A DNA stretch of 64,000 nucleotides from Lepus europaeus (taxonomy: Eukaryota > Chordata > Mammalia > Lagomorpha > Leporidae): the NCBI RefSeq assembly GCF_033115175.1, contig NC_084833.1:51670716-51734715 (forward strand), in the 5' to 3' direction. The first letter of the stretch is position 1; every line of letters begins with the position of its first letter. Of this stretch, positions 12,494-23,593 are shown one piece after another. The position numbers and the translations under genes were made by a program. A model generated the notes under the pieces. It made no database searches and had not been told where the DNA came from. It saw only the letters and a program-made list of their open reading frames with translations.

Positions 12494-13370
12494 TGTGGAC
12501 AGTAAAAGGGGATTCTTCTAGAGGAAGGGGATATTTCTAATCCTGCTTATCCTGTCTGCCTGGGAAGATGCTAATCCTGGTGGCGTGAAGGGGTCATGAG
12601 GACTTGAGCAATGGTCCTGCAATCTACATGGTAAAGGTGAAATTCAGGAAGTGGGAGGCAGATGAAATGCCCAAAGGATTTTTATTTGTGAGAGGTAAGG
12701 TTATACCAATCAGAAGGTTGTGAGCCAGCAGTTAGGCAGGTGACAACCTTCCAAGACTTGAGGGTGTGGGCCTGAGGTTACATCTGAAGACCATAAGTAG
12801 CCACAGTCAGCAGGAAGTATATGTTATTGTCTCTTCTCTGCTTTTACACCCATCATCAGTTAAAGACAGGGACTATTCCCTGTGCCTGGCTGGAAGACTG
12901 CCTGCCTAACCTATGCAGGAGGTCAAGAGGGCATGGCACATCATGCCCCCCAGGAAAAACCCAGATTGAGGGCTCAGCACACTGAGACCCCCTCATATGA
13001 CCTGACTACTGGCAGGTGGCAGGGGCCCCAGGCACATTTCCCCCACCTGCACTTCCTGTTGAGGGGCCTTGTGATTGTCAACCAGGTGAACATCTCCCAG
13101 GTGTGGTCCAGACCCATAAGACCACCTGGAAGGGTACGTAGGCTAAGTGGCCTTCAAGCTGATTGGAGGAATGTAGAGGTGCCAGTATCAGCTTTATCAT
13201 ATACAATTAGTGTTGCTACCCTAAGCTAGCTACTCCCCTTTGCCTGCTTGTGCCCAACTGTTAATAAACGGACATGTTCACTGAAACTGTCTCCCGTCTT
13301 CTTGTCGAAGAACGCCATTGCCCACCATCCTGACAGTGTGGGCCTAACAGGACAAGCCCACAATTCCCTT
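12494..13370 (+). mobile_element. Possible solo LTR fossil
   Basis: The tract differs in composition from its flanks. It has an aataaa (13262-13267) followed by a short GC-balanced tail, the usual U3-R-U5 arrangement of an LTR. No paired LTR or internal coding part is visible. Edges are uncertain, and a family cannot be given. Confidence 0.3.
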
Positions 13371-13431
13371 CTCTCACCACTCATGACAGAGGGGCAGTGG
13401 CAGTGTTTGTTCAAGAAAAGATGTTAATCCT

Positions 13432-14060
13432 TGTATTAGTCAGCGTCCTCCAGAGAAACAGAATCAATAGGATGGAGATATTCAAAAGGACACTTCACAA
13501 AGCCCATGGAAACGGGGATTAAAAATGAGTTTATTGAGGCCAGTGCTGTGGTGTAGCAGGTAAAGCCACTGCCTGCAGTGCCGGCATCCCATATGGGCAC
13601 CAGTTCTAGTCCTGGCTGCTCCTCTTCTGACCCAACTCCCTGCTTATGGCCTGGGAAAGCAGTAGAAGATGGACCAAGTGCTTTGGCCCCTGCACTTGCA
13701 TGAGAGACCCGGGAGAAACTCTTGGCTTCTCGCTTTGAATCAGCCCAGCTCTGGCTGTTGCGGCCATTTGGAGAGTGAACCAGCAGAGGAAAGACCTTTC
13801 TCTCTGTTACTTCCTCTCTCTGTTGTATACCTCTCAAATAAATACATAAAATCTTTTTTTTTAAATAGGCTCATGGAAAACTAAAAGATAACTTTAAAGA
13901 AAAAAGTGAATTTCTCCTTCCTCCAAATTTTGTCCTATTCAGGCCCTTACCAAATCAGAAAATGTTCACCCACACTGGAGTGGGCAATCTACTTTTCTGT
14001 GTTCACTGATTCAAATACTAATCTCATATTACTGGCTTGAGAAGCCTTAGACCCATTAAT
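13432..14060 (-). mobile_element. Old mammalian LTR-like repeat, interrupted by a CSINE
   Basis: It starts tgtattagtcagcgtcctcc and continues after the CSINE with tcctattcaggcccttacca and ggagtgggcaatctac. These belong to a widespread old mammalian TG...CA-bounded repeat of ERVL/MaLR appearance. It is a broken fossil; subfamily not assigned. Confidence 0.45.
13538..13864 (+). mobile_element. CSINE inside LTR-like repeat
   Basis: Plus copy that interrupts the older repeat, with tail aataaatacataaaatc. Confidence 0.85.
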
Positions 14061-14506
14061 TCTATGACATTTACCATAGGGTAATGAAAAAAAGTAAATT
14101 TTTGCTCCCCTCTCAGAGTTTCTATGAAGATGTTGGTCTAAATAATTTCTAATGACCTTTGATTCCCCAGGCCTCCTTTCTCTGAATTGCTTTTGTTCTA
14201 TTGTAGAGATAAGACATACTTATACTATAAGACAGTTAAAAATATGATTCCTTCTTTCTCTTCCCCGCCCAAATCTTTCTTCTTTCAATTAAAATGAAAA
14301 GAAATTAAAATAATAAAGTATGAAGATAGAGGAGGAAAGAAAGCCATGGAATTATAAAATTAGAGTTTGGTAGAGTAGACTTGATTGAAGACAAGTAAGG
14401 CAGGAGTTTCTAAAGGGGGAGGTAAGATTTAGATTCACAAAAAATAGAGTAACTGAGGAAACAGAGAGGTGAGGCTGAGAGGGTGAGATGTGTAAAGTGC
14501 TTAATA
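14061..14506. other. No recognised feature
   Basis: AT-rich sequence without a gene or named repeat. Confidence 0.5.
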
Positions 14507-14511
14507 GATGG

Positions 14512-14938
14512 TGGTGTGGGTTGAACTAAGTCCACCCAAAAGAAGTCTTAACCCCAGGGACCTATGATTGTGACTTTATCAGAAATAAGACCTATAAAAA
14601 TGTAATTGAGTTAACATGAGGTCTTACTAGAGAAGTTTTGGCTCCAAAACCAGTGTCCTTATAAGAAGAGAACATGTACACACATACTCACACTCACACA
14701 CACAGGAAGAATGCCATGAGACACTGACAGCAGAGATTAGGGAGATATGTCAATAAGCTAAGGGACACTAAGGACAACGGGGAAGCCTGGATGAAGCAAG
14801 GCAGTTTGCTCCCTGGGAGGCCCTGCAGACACTTGACTCTGGACTTCCTACCTCCAGAACAGTGATAGAATGAGTTTCTGTTGTTTTAAGCCACCAAGGT
14901 TGCAGTGCTATGCTATGGAAGCTCAGGAAACTAATACA
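14512..14938 (+). mobile_element. MLT1-type MaLR solo LTR
   Basis: Fossil LTR of the non-autonomous ERVL/MaLR group, MLT1C-like. It carries gtgtccttataagaagag near 14656 and tttctgttgttttaagccac near 14874. A 5-base duplication gatgg flanks it (14507-14511, 14939-14943), as expected for this group. Confidence 0.7.
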
Positions 14939-15064
14939 GATGGCGTACTTACAGCAACTAGCAGAGTTGAAGGAGAGGTTGAAAAAGGGGGCTTGTGTAA
15001 GACCATGAAGCCCCCTGTCTCACACCATTCACAAAAATTACGGACTTGTTCTTTTGCTTTCTCT

Positions 15065-15402
15065 TTAAAAATGTAATTGAAAAGCAGAGTTAGAGAGAGA
15101 GACAGAGAGACAGAGAGGAAGGGAGGAGAGAGGAAGAGAGATATCTTCCATCCATTGGTTCACTCCCCAAATTGCCATAATGACTAGGGCTCGGCCAGGC
15201 TGAAGCGGAGAGCACAAAACTCCATCTAGGTCTCTGATGTGGGTAGAAAGGGCCCAAGTATTTGGGCCATGCTCCACTGCTTTCTCAGGTGTGTTAGCAG
15301 GAAGCTGGATCAGACATGGAGCAGCCAAGACTCAGACCCATGTCCATATGGGATGCCAGCTTCACAGGTGGCCCTTAACCCACTGTGCCATAATGCTGGC
15401 CC
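15065..15402 (-). mobile_element. CSINE, diverged
   Basis: Minus copy with a gagaggaaggga purine expansion near 15110. Ends ataatgctggccc. Confidence 0.75.
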
Positions 15403-15861
15403 TAATGGCTTGTTTTCTCTTTGCAGAAAACCCAACTTACAAGTGTTCACTTGCTCTGATACCACGTGCCCCTCATTACCTTACATTTCCCTTGTCTGAA
15501 ATGGCTTCTTTTTCAGACTTATCATTCTCTGCTTCTGAGGCTCACCAAATATCTCAAATTTTTGCTAAAATATTTTGCTTTTAGCTTAAGCTATATACAA
15601 ATAAAAATTATTAAAAGGTTTTAATAATTTTTTCAGTATTTAATCATCAGCTACAGATTATTTGTTTTTAGTGAATTATTCCAGCCTATATAAAAGTAGA
15701 AAGTAGTGTACTAACCCTAATACATGAATCATCCAGATACAACAGTTATGAAGATTCTGCCGTACTTGCACCAATCCATCCTGCCACCTCCCATCCCATT
15801 CCCTTCATTTTCCCAAGTGCTTGGTTTATCCTCATGTCTTTTGGAAAATACACAAAAGCAG
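15403..15861 (+). repeat. Old L1-like 3' UTR remnant in otherwise unassigned sequence
   Basis: 15685-15760 (ataaaagtagaaagtagtgt, catccagatacaacagtta) resembles ancient L1M 3' UTR. The remainder is unassigned. Confidence 0.35.
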
Positions 15862-16012
15862 GTGAGGCAGGAGCCCAACCACTTGAGCCATGGCTTGCTG
15901 CCTCCCAAGATATGTATGTGTTAGCAGGAACCAGAATTGGAGTGGGACTGGGACTCACCCATGCACTCTGCTGTGGAATACAGGGGTCTTAACTACTAAG
16001 CTGAACACCCAC
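15862..16012 (-). mobile_element. CSINE fragment
   Basis: Only the tRNA-side half remains, from caggagcccaaccacttgag to the decayed end aacacccacccctg. Confidence 0.55.
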
Positions 16013-16373
16013 CCCTGAATTATCTTTTAATTTCATTATTTTTTCTGGAAATCTTTTGATGCACTCTCCTATATGTGGCCAATAAACACTTGAGAAGAGA
16101 CTCATTTGTCATCAGGGAAATGCAAATCAAAAGCATAATATAACATTTCACAGCCACTGGGATGGCTGTAACCCTCAGAAAGACAATACCAATAAAGACA
16201 TGGAAAAATTGGACTCTCACATATGACAGTGAGACTATAAAATGGTCCAGCTGCTTTGGAAAACAGTTTGAGAGTTCCTCGAAATGTTAAACGTAGAGCT
16301 ACATGACCCAGCATTTCTATACCCTAGGCATGTACCAAGAACACTTGAAAGGATAAAAAAACTTTATACATGG

Positions 16374-16708
16374 GGGCCAGCGCTGTGGCATAGTGGGTGA
16401 GGCCACCACCTGCAATGCCAGCAACCCATTTGGGCTCTGGTTTGAGTTCCGTCTACTCCACTTCTGATCCAGCCCACTGCTGTGGCCTGGGAGGGCAATA
16501 GAGGATGGCCTAAGTCCTTCTACTCCTGCACCCACATGGGAGACCCAGAGGAAGCTCCTGGCTCCTGGCTTCAGATCGGTGCAGCTCTGGCCATTGCAGC
16601 TGACTGGGGAGTGAACCAGTGGATGGGAAACCAATCTCTCTCCCTCTGCCTCTCCTGCTCTCTCTGTGTAACTCTGACTTTCAAATAAATAAATAAATCT
16701 TTAAAAAA
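16374..16708 (+). mobile_element. CSINE inside old L1 (first)
   Basis: Plus copy with flanks tttatacatg and tttacacatg and an aaataaataaataaatc tail. Confidence 0.88.
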
Positions 16709-16876
16709 ATTTACACATGAATGCCCATACTGGCATCATTCATAACATCTAAAAAGTGGAAACAACTCAAATGTTCAACTAATGAATGGATAAATAAGAT
16801 GTGGTATATTCATATAATGGAATATTATTTGTCAATAAGATGAAGTATTGATATTTCTTGTAACCTTGAAAATATT

Positions 16877-17203
16877 TTTTTAAAGATTTATTTATTTGAA
16901 AGTCAGAATTACACACAGAGAGAGGAGAGGCAGAAAGAGAGAAGTCTTCCATCCGATGGTTCACTCCCCAATTGGCTGCAACGGCCGGAGCTGCGCTGAT
17001 CCGAAGCCAGGAGCCAGGAACTTCTTCCAGGTCTCCCACGTGGGTGCAGGGGCCCAAGGACTTGGGCCATCCTCCACTACTATCCCAGGCCATAGCAGAA
17101 AGCTGGATTGGAAGAGGAGCAGCCGGGACTAGAACTGGTGACCATATGGGATGCCGGTGCTTCAGGTCAGGGCGTTAACCCACTGCGCCACAGCGCCGGC
17201 CCC
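16877..17203 (-). mobile_element. CSINE inside old L1 (second)
   Basis: Minus copy with perfect flanks taaccttgaaaatatt on both sides. Confidence 0.9.
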
Positions 17204-17480
17204 ATAACCTTGAAAATATTAAGTGAAAGAAGCCAGTAATGAAAGACCACATATCATATGGTCCTATTTACATGAAATATCCACAGTATGCAAATCCATA
17301 GAGATAATTTTTGTGTTCAGCTTGGAGAAGGGAGTGGGAAAACTGTGGGGAAAGTATGGGAGATGACAAATAATGAGTAGGGGTCTTTTTTTAGGAGGGA
17401 ATTGAAATGTTCTAAAATTAAATTGTAGTGGTGGTTGTACAACCTCATGAATATGCTAAAACATTTAATTATATACTTTA

Positions 17481-17812
17481 TGGGGCTGGCGCTGTGGAGC
17501 AGCGGGTTAATGCCCTGGCCTGAAGTGCTGGCATCCCATATGGGTACCGGTCCAAGACCCAGCTGCTCCACTTCCAATCCAGCTCTCTCCTATGGCTTGG
17601 GAAAGCAGGAGAAAGTGGCCTAGGTTCTTGGGCTCCTTTACCACAAGGGAGACCTGGATGAAGCTCCTGGCTCCTGGCTTTGGATTGGCACAGCTCTGGC
17701 CGTTGCAGCCAATTGGGGAGTGAGTGAACCATCAGATGGAAGACCTCTCTCTTTTTCTGCCTCTCCTCTCCCTGTGTTCTCTGACATTTGAATAAATAAA
17801 TAAATCCTTAAA
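17481..17812 (+). mobile_element. CSINE inside old L1 (third)
   Basis: Plus copy with flanks attatatacttta on both sides. Confidence 0.88.
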
Positions 17813-17839
17813 AAATTATATACTTTATTTTTAAAAAAA

Positions 17840-18190
17840 ATTTTTAAAGATTTTTTTTTAAATTTATTTGAGAGGTAGAGTTACAGTCAGTGAGAGGGAG
17901 ATACAGAGAGAAAGGTCTTCTGACCACTGGTTCACTCCCAAATGGCTACAACAGCCAGGGCTGGGCCAGTCTGAAACCAGGAGCCAGGTACTTCTTCCAG
18001 GTCTCCCATGCAGGTGCAGGGGCCCAAGCACTTGGGCCATCTTCTACTGCACTCCTGGGCCACAGCAGAGAGCTGGACTGGAAGAGGAGTAGCCAGGATC
18101 AGAACCGGCGCCCACAAGGGATGCCGACTCCACAAAGGGATGCCGGCACTGCAGGTGGAGGATTAACCTACTGCACCACAGCGCCAGCCC
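17840..18190 (-). mobile_element. CSINE inside old L1 (fourth), with small internal duplication
   Basis: Minus copy. The tRNA-side segment carries a repeated acaagggatgccg / acaaagggatgccg around 18113-18145, absent from the other copies. Confidence 0.85.
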
Positions 18191-18411
18191 TTAATTATGT
18201 ACTTTAAATGGATGAATTGTTAGTTATATCTCAATGATGTTGTTAGGAAAAGAAAGAATATGGCTTCCCCTTAATATTTCTTTTTCAAGTTCCTTGCCTT
18301 TGGACACCACCTACCACACCATCCTATGAGGAGACCCATGCCTCATAGAGAGCCCAGGTATAGGGGAGCCAAGGCCCTCCATTAAAAGCCAGCACCTACT
18401 TGCTAGGTACA

Positions 18412-18492
18412 ACATACTTCAAAAAGTGCATGGAAAATGGAATCAAAAGATAAAGTGCATTTTCCACAAACTATTTAAACTTCCCTAGGGTG
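18412..18492. mobile_element. Short mariner-derived inverted-repeat element (MITE-like)
   Basis: The ends cttcaaaaagtgcatggaaa and ttttccacaaactatttaaa are near inverted repeats and match the mariner ends seen at 3552-5155. About 80 bases in total, so it is a non-autonomous relic. Confidence 0.5.
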
Positions 18493-18584
18493 TGAGTGAA
18501 TCACCTTGGAAGTGGATCCTCCACTAGATAAGCCAACATCTTGACTGCACCCTCATGGGAGACATAAGACAAAACTGCCCTCCA

Positions 18585-18945
18585 AGGCCGGCGCCGCCGC
18601 TCACTAGGCTAATCCTCCGCCTTGTGGCGCCGGCACACCGGGTTCTAGTCTTGGTCAGGGCCCCTCTTCCAGGCCAGCTCTCTGCTATGGCCAGGGAGTG
18701 CAGTGGAGGACAGCCCAAGTGCTTGGGCCCTGCACCCCATGGGAGACTAGGATAAACACCTGGCTCCTGCCATCGGATCGGCGCGGTGCACTGGCTGCAG
18801 CGCGCCAGCCGCGGCGGCCATTGGAGGGTGAACCAACGGCAAAAGGAGGACCTTTCTCTCTGTCTCTCTCTCTCACTGTCCACTCTGCCTGTCAAAAAAA
18901 AATGAAAAAAATAAAAAAATAATAAAAAATAAAAATAAAAAAAAA
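18585..18945 (+). mobile_element. CSINE, young subfamily
   Basis: Plus copy of the GC-rich subfamily, with an A-rich tail broken by t and g. The flanks share aaaactgccc. Confidence 0.88.
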
Positions 18946-19089
18946 CTGCCCATCCAGCACTCTCCTGAATTCCTGACCTCAGCAACCATAAAACAAAAAC
19001 AAATAATTATGGTTGTTTTAAGACCCAAGTTTTGAAATAATTGTAATGCAATATTAGATAATGAATATAAATGGCATAATACAATATTT

Positions 19090-19745
19090 TATATCTTTTT
19101 TATAGAAAACTTTTATTTAATAAATATAAATTTCGAAAGTACAACTTTTGGATTATAGTGATTCTTCCCCCCATAACCACCCTCCCACCCGCAAACCATC
19201 CCATCTCCCACTCCCTCTCCCATCCCATTCTTCATTAAGATTCATTTTTAATTATCTTTACATACAGAGGACAACTCTATAAATCTAAGTAAAGATTTCA
19301 ACAGTTTGCACCCACACAGACGCACAAAGTATTAAGTACTGTTTGAAGACTAGTTTTAATGTTAATTTGCATAGTACTGCACATTAAGGAGAGATCCTAC
19401 ATGGGGAGTAGGTGCACAGTGACTCCTGTTGTTGATTTAACAATTGACACTCTTATTTATTATGTCAGTAATCACCCGAGGCTCTTGTCATGACCTGCCA
19501 CTGCTATGGAAGCCTCTTGAGTTCACAAACTCTGACATTATTTAGACAGGACCATAATCAAAGCGGAAGTTCTCTCCTCCCTTCAGAGAAAGGTACCTTC
19601 TTCTTTGATGGCCCCTTCTTTCCGCTGTGATCTCACTCACAGAGATCTTTCATGTAGGCCATTTTTTTGCCACAGTGTCTTGGCTTTCCATGCCTGAAAT
19701 ACTCTCATAGGCTTTTTAGCCAGATCCGAATGCCTTAAGGGCTGA
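19090..19745 (-). mobile_element. 5'-truncated L1 (3' UTR only)
   Basis: A minus-strand L1 3' UTR of about 655 bases with a 15-base target duplication, cataatasaatattt, at 19075-19089 and 19746-19760 (one mismatch). It ends 5' within the 3' UTR, so it carries no coding sequence. Confidence 0.85.
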
Positions 19746-19760
19746 CATAATAGAATATTT

Positions 19761-20556
19761 GAAAGGCACTTCTTACCTTAATTTTCATCAAAGTGCTAGG
19801 TACAGACAGATATCAAAGTGTATATGAAACAAATTTCCATAGATGAAATTTACAAAGGAAATAAGAGAAACCACATTCCATGATTCCATGATACCCACAT
19901 TCCATGATTCCATGATACCCACTTCTAGACTATGAAATATAGAAGAAGAGATTTTGTAAGGATGAAATCTTGGAAGAAAATGCACTCCTGGGGTGGGGGG
20001 CAGGAGTGGTGATGTTGCAGTACTGATTTATTAATATGTGACACTTAACATCAGTGCAAAATTGACTGTAACCATAGGTAAGCCATAGGAAATTAAAGTG
20101 GAAGAAAACTTAAATGCTTTTCATTGGTTCTAGAAATTAATAACTTGGAGTTCAGTGGGATCATATGGCAATTGTAAGGTGGATGGAATTTTTCATGGAA
20201 AAACCAAGAGAAACCTGCATGGTAACTGGCTCAAAGAGACATGATACTGTTCATTGCTGGTTAAGCCCTCATGGTTCCTACACACTTAAATAGTCAATTC
20301 CTCTCTTGTATTTCAGATCATTTAAGGACTGACTGAGGGACTCATGGCAAAAGAAAGAATTCCATATGAAATGAAGGCTACAGCTGTCAAAAAATATCAC
20401 ACAGCTCTGTACCTTCCTGAAAGCATGTCTCTGAGCCTCCATAGCTCCCTGTTGTGAGTTGCACTGATGACTTAGCCTGCAAGTGCCACAGCCTGGAAGA
20501 TGAGGTAAGGAGCGTAGGGAGATATTAGGAAGAGCCCCTGACTTGGGTTCTGGTTT
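19761..20556. other. Unassigned sequence with a short tandem duplication
   Basis: A 24-base unit starting cacattccatgattccatg occurs twice at 19872-19919. No gene is seen. Confidence 0.55.
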
Positions 20557-20604
20557 TTTTTGTTGTTGTTGTTGTTGGGTTTTTTTTGTTTTTTTGGTTT
20601 TTTG

Positions 20605-20635
<31 letters not shown>

Positions 20636-20947
20636 GACAGGCAGAGTTAGACAGTGAGAGAGAGACAGAGAGAAAGATCTACCTTTCAGTTGTTCACGCC
20701 CCAAATGGCCGCTACAGCCGAGCACTGCACCGATCTGAAGCCAGGAGCCAGGTGCTTCTCCTGGTCTCCCATGCAGGTGCAGGGCCCAAGCACTTGGGCC
20801 ATCCTCCACTGCCCTCCTGGGCCACAGCAGAGAGCTGGACTGGAAGAGGAGCAACCAACCAGGACAGACCTGGCGCCCCAACCGGGACTAGAACCTGGGG
20901 TGCCGGCACCGCAGGTGGAGGATTAGCCAAGTGAGCCATGGCGCTGG
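20557..20947 (-). mobile_element. CSINE with expanded T/G tail
   Basis: Minus copy whose A-rich tail has grown into a ttttg/ttg simple repeat (20560-20637). Flanks share gggttctg. Confidence 0.85.
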
Positions 20948-20949
20948 TC

Positions 20950-21609
20950 TGGGTTCTGTTCTTGACTGCCACTTTCAGTGCCTTGATAACCAGATCTGTC
21001 TAGGTGTGGGACTAGCCCTATCACCTATGGCAGGCACCCTATAGGTATTGGGTACATCTGCACTCAACACTCTATAATTTTATATCAAATACTGATATTG
21101 TGCCAGATACATAGTAGGCAATCTAAACACATGATCTTATTAAGAGATCTTTAACTTTTAAGGCAGGCTTCAAAACCACAGTTTTATAATGTTAACTAAT
21201 ACATGGTTAGTTTTAGAATTATATTCCAATGAAAGTCTCTAAAAAGGTAAATGCCTACAGAATGATTAATTTGATAAATATTCAGTGAAGGCTTCCTGTG
21301 TGCCAGCCTCTATTTTAAGAAAGCCAGTGAGCAAATAAATAATATAGTGATCAATTCACTAAGGAAAATAAACAGAGATAGGATAGAGCTAGTGGTGTGT
21401 GTGTGTGTGTGTGTGTATGTATTAGGGTAGGGGCTAGATATACTAGATGGGAAAGTCAGGTTATATGACATTTGAGCTGAAAGCCAAGTAGCAAAGATTA
21501 GCGATGCAAAGACCTAGGGACAAAGCATTCCAGGCAAGATACGGCAAGTGCAAAGACCTTAATGAACTTGGCATGTGTAGGAGCAGAGAGAAGGCAGGCA
21601 CTGGAGAGT
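20950..21609 (+). repeat. Old LINE-like sequence with a GT microsatellite
   Basis: A GT run lies at 21394-21416. 21480-21600 (aagcattccaggcaagatac, gcaagtgcaaagacctta) resembles an ancient mammalian repeat, probably LINE, that resumes after the chimeric element at 26303-26500. Confidence 0.35.
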
Positions 21610-21627
21610 AGAAAAGGGGGAGGAAAG

Positions 21628-22531
21628 AGCAGCAAGATGGCGGAATAGGAAGGGAGCACATTGATAGTTCGTCAAGACACACGTTAATATAAGTGGAGAT
21701 ACTGCAGGGTCAAAGAAGAGTAGGGGAAGAAACAGCAGAGGAAACTCTTCTGGAACTAGTGATTCACAGTGGACCTGCGTGGAGAGCGTGGGAGCCCAAG
21801 TTCGGGACACCAGCGGCAGACTCAATGCACCAGCGCTGGAACGCGAGGTGAGCCGAACCTCCATAGCCCGAGACACCAGCGGGCAAGCGGAAAGAGGAGA
21901 CTAGAGGGAACGAGGCTTAAAACTCCGTGGGGAAAAGTTCACCAGGCTAACTAGAAGAGAGAGAGAAAAAAAAAAGTGACCGATACGGACACGAGTTTCT
22001 CTCTCTCCGCTCACCTCTCAAAGGCGAGCAAGACAAAGAGCAGGCGCCATTTTGGACATACGTCATAAGCAGGGCGACCTCAGGTCTGCACCGGCCCTGA
22101 GCCTAGCAGAAAAACCTGACTCTGGGGGGAGGGGTGAAATAACAGGAGATTAGGATCTAACTTGGCAACCCAGTGGGAGACTGCAGGAGAATTGGAGCCC
22201 ACACTGAGGGCAGCACAGATTCCCTGTGTGGTCCTTGGGAAAGAGCTTCCAATCTCTGGCTCCTGTGGGTATATCATTTGCCTGCTAACTACCCCCAAGT
22301 ACGTTCAGCTGTGTGGAATTACTTCCCTTTTGAATCAAAAAAAAAAAAAAAAGAAAGAAAGAAAGAGAGATTTACCACGCCTAACCTGGGAGTGTCATCT
22401 TTGACACACCCTCAGCCCTGAGGAACCAAACACAGCTCTCAGTCCACACTCATCTCAAGCCTCTAAGGCTCCACCGAAAGCAGACAGTCCACTTAATATA
22501 GAGCCATAGTGTAACGAGAAAAAACACCACA
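21628..22531 (+). promoter_or_regulatory. L1-type 5' UTR / internal promoter, copy 1
   Basis: The element opens a few bases before aagatggcgg (21634-21643), a YY1-type site placed as in L1 5' ends. A second YY1-like match (cgccattttgg, 22045-22055) and a CRE-like acgtcat (22060-22066) follow. An A-rich purine tract lies at 22338-22370. The open frames here are not convincing genes. Confidence 0.6.
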
Positions 22532-23593
22532 GTGAAGAAACCAAATATCTCCAACATGCCAAACAACAAATGCAAAAATCGAGGTAACAAGAACAAGGAA
22601 GACACTATGACGCCCCCAAATGAAAAAGACACCCCAATGCAAGATTATGAAGATGATGAGATAGAAGAAATGCAAGAAGCGGATCTCAAAAAATTGATAA
22701 GAACATTAAGAAGTTCTCAAAAACAAATTCTTGAACTACAGAAATCCTTAATGGAAAAGATAGAAAATCTCTCTCGTGAAAATGAAATATTAAGGAGGAA
22801 TCAAAATGAAATGAAACAACTAGTGGAACAAGAAACTGAGATAGTGACGAGAAATCATAATGAAATGAAGAATTCAATAGAACAAATGACAAACACATTA
22901 GAGAGCCTTAAAAACAGAATGGGCGAAGCAGAAGAGAGAATATCGGACTTAGAAGACAGAGAACAGGAAAGGAAACAGGCAAACCAAAGAAAAGAAGAAG
23001 AAATTAGAAATCTAAAAAATATTGTCGGGAATCTACAGGATACTATTAAAAAACCCAACATTCGGGTTCTAGGAGTTCCTGAAGGCATGGAGAGGGAGAA
23101 AGGATTAGAAGGCATTTTCAGTGAGATACTAGCAGAAAATCTCCCAGGTTTGGAGAAGGACAGAGGCATCTTAGTACAGGAAGCTTATAGAACCCCTAAT
23201 AAACATGACCAAAAGAGATCCTCACCACGACATGTTGTAATCAAACTCACCACAGTGAAACACAAAGAAAAGATCCTAAAATGTGCAAGAGAGAAACGTC
23301 AGATTACTCTTAGAGGATCTCCAATTAGACTCACAGCAGACTTCTCATCAGAAACCCTACAAGCTAGAAGAGAATGGCGAGACATAGCCCAGGTACTAAG
23401 AGAGAAAAACTGCCAGCCCAGAATATTATATCCTGCAAAGCTCTCATTTGTGAATGAAGGTGAAATTAAGACTTTTCATAGCAAACAGAAACTGAAAGAA
23501 TTTGTTGCCACTCATCCTGCCCTGCAAAAGATGCTTAAAGATGTGTTACACACAGAAACACAGAAACATGGTCACCAATATGAAAGAAGGTAA
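22532..23593 (+). CDS. L1 ORF1 protein (RNA-binding chaperone), intact
   Basis: The 353-residue frame encodes a complete L1 ORF1p, the trimeric RNA-binding protein that coats L1 RNA. Residues 1-40 are a basic then acidic leader. Residues 45-170 are a long heptad-rich coiled coil (LKKLIRTLRSSQKQI, NRMGEAEERISDLEDREQ). Residues 174-270 form the RRM-like domain with NIRVLGVPEG and SPRHVVIKL. Residues 271-345 are the C-terminal domain with LQARREWRDI and ILYPAKLSF. No stop or frameshift interrupts it. It is the only protein of L1 type in this element, and no ORF2 follows. Confidence 0.93.
   Translation: MKKPNISNMPNNKCKNRGNKNKEDTMTPPNEKDTPMQDYEDDEIEEMQEADLKKLIRTLRSSQKQILELQKSLMEKIENLSRENEILRRNQNEMKQLVEQETEIVTRNHNEMKNSIEQMTNTLESLKNRMGEAEERISDLEDREQERKQANQRKEEEIRNLKNIVGNLQDTIKKPNIRVLGVPEGMEREKGLEGIFSEILAENLPGLEKDRGILVQEAYRTPNKHDQKRSSPRHVVIKLTTVKHKEKILKCAREKRQITLRGSPIRLTADFSSETLQARREWRDIAQVLREKNCQPRILYPAKLSFVNEGEIKTFHSKQKLKEFVATHPALQKMLKDVLHTETQKHGHQYERR

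Larger units (their letters stand above)
16030..18250 (+). mobile_element. Old L1 ORF2 3' region and 3' UTR, broken by four CSINEs
   Basis: Segments 16030-16373, 16709-16876, 17204-17480 and 18190-18250 read in order as L1 ORF2 end and 3' UTR (aaatgcaaatcaaaagcata, aatggataaataagatgtgg, tggaatattat). It is diverged and non-functional. Confidence 0.75.

Noticed and set aside
12882-13229. A 115-codon frame in GC-balanced sequence
   Set aside because: No family resemblance, no splice context, and the tract looks like an LTR fossil.
19872-19919. Two 24-base repeats as a CRISPR-like or regulatory array
   Set aside because: Only two adjacent units without spacers; a simple tandem duplication in a mammalian genome.
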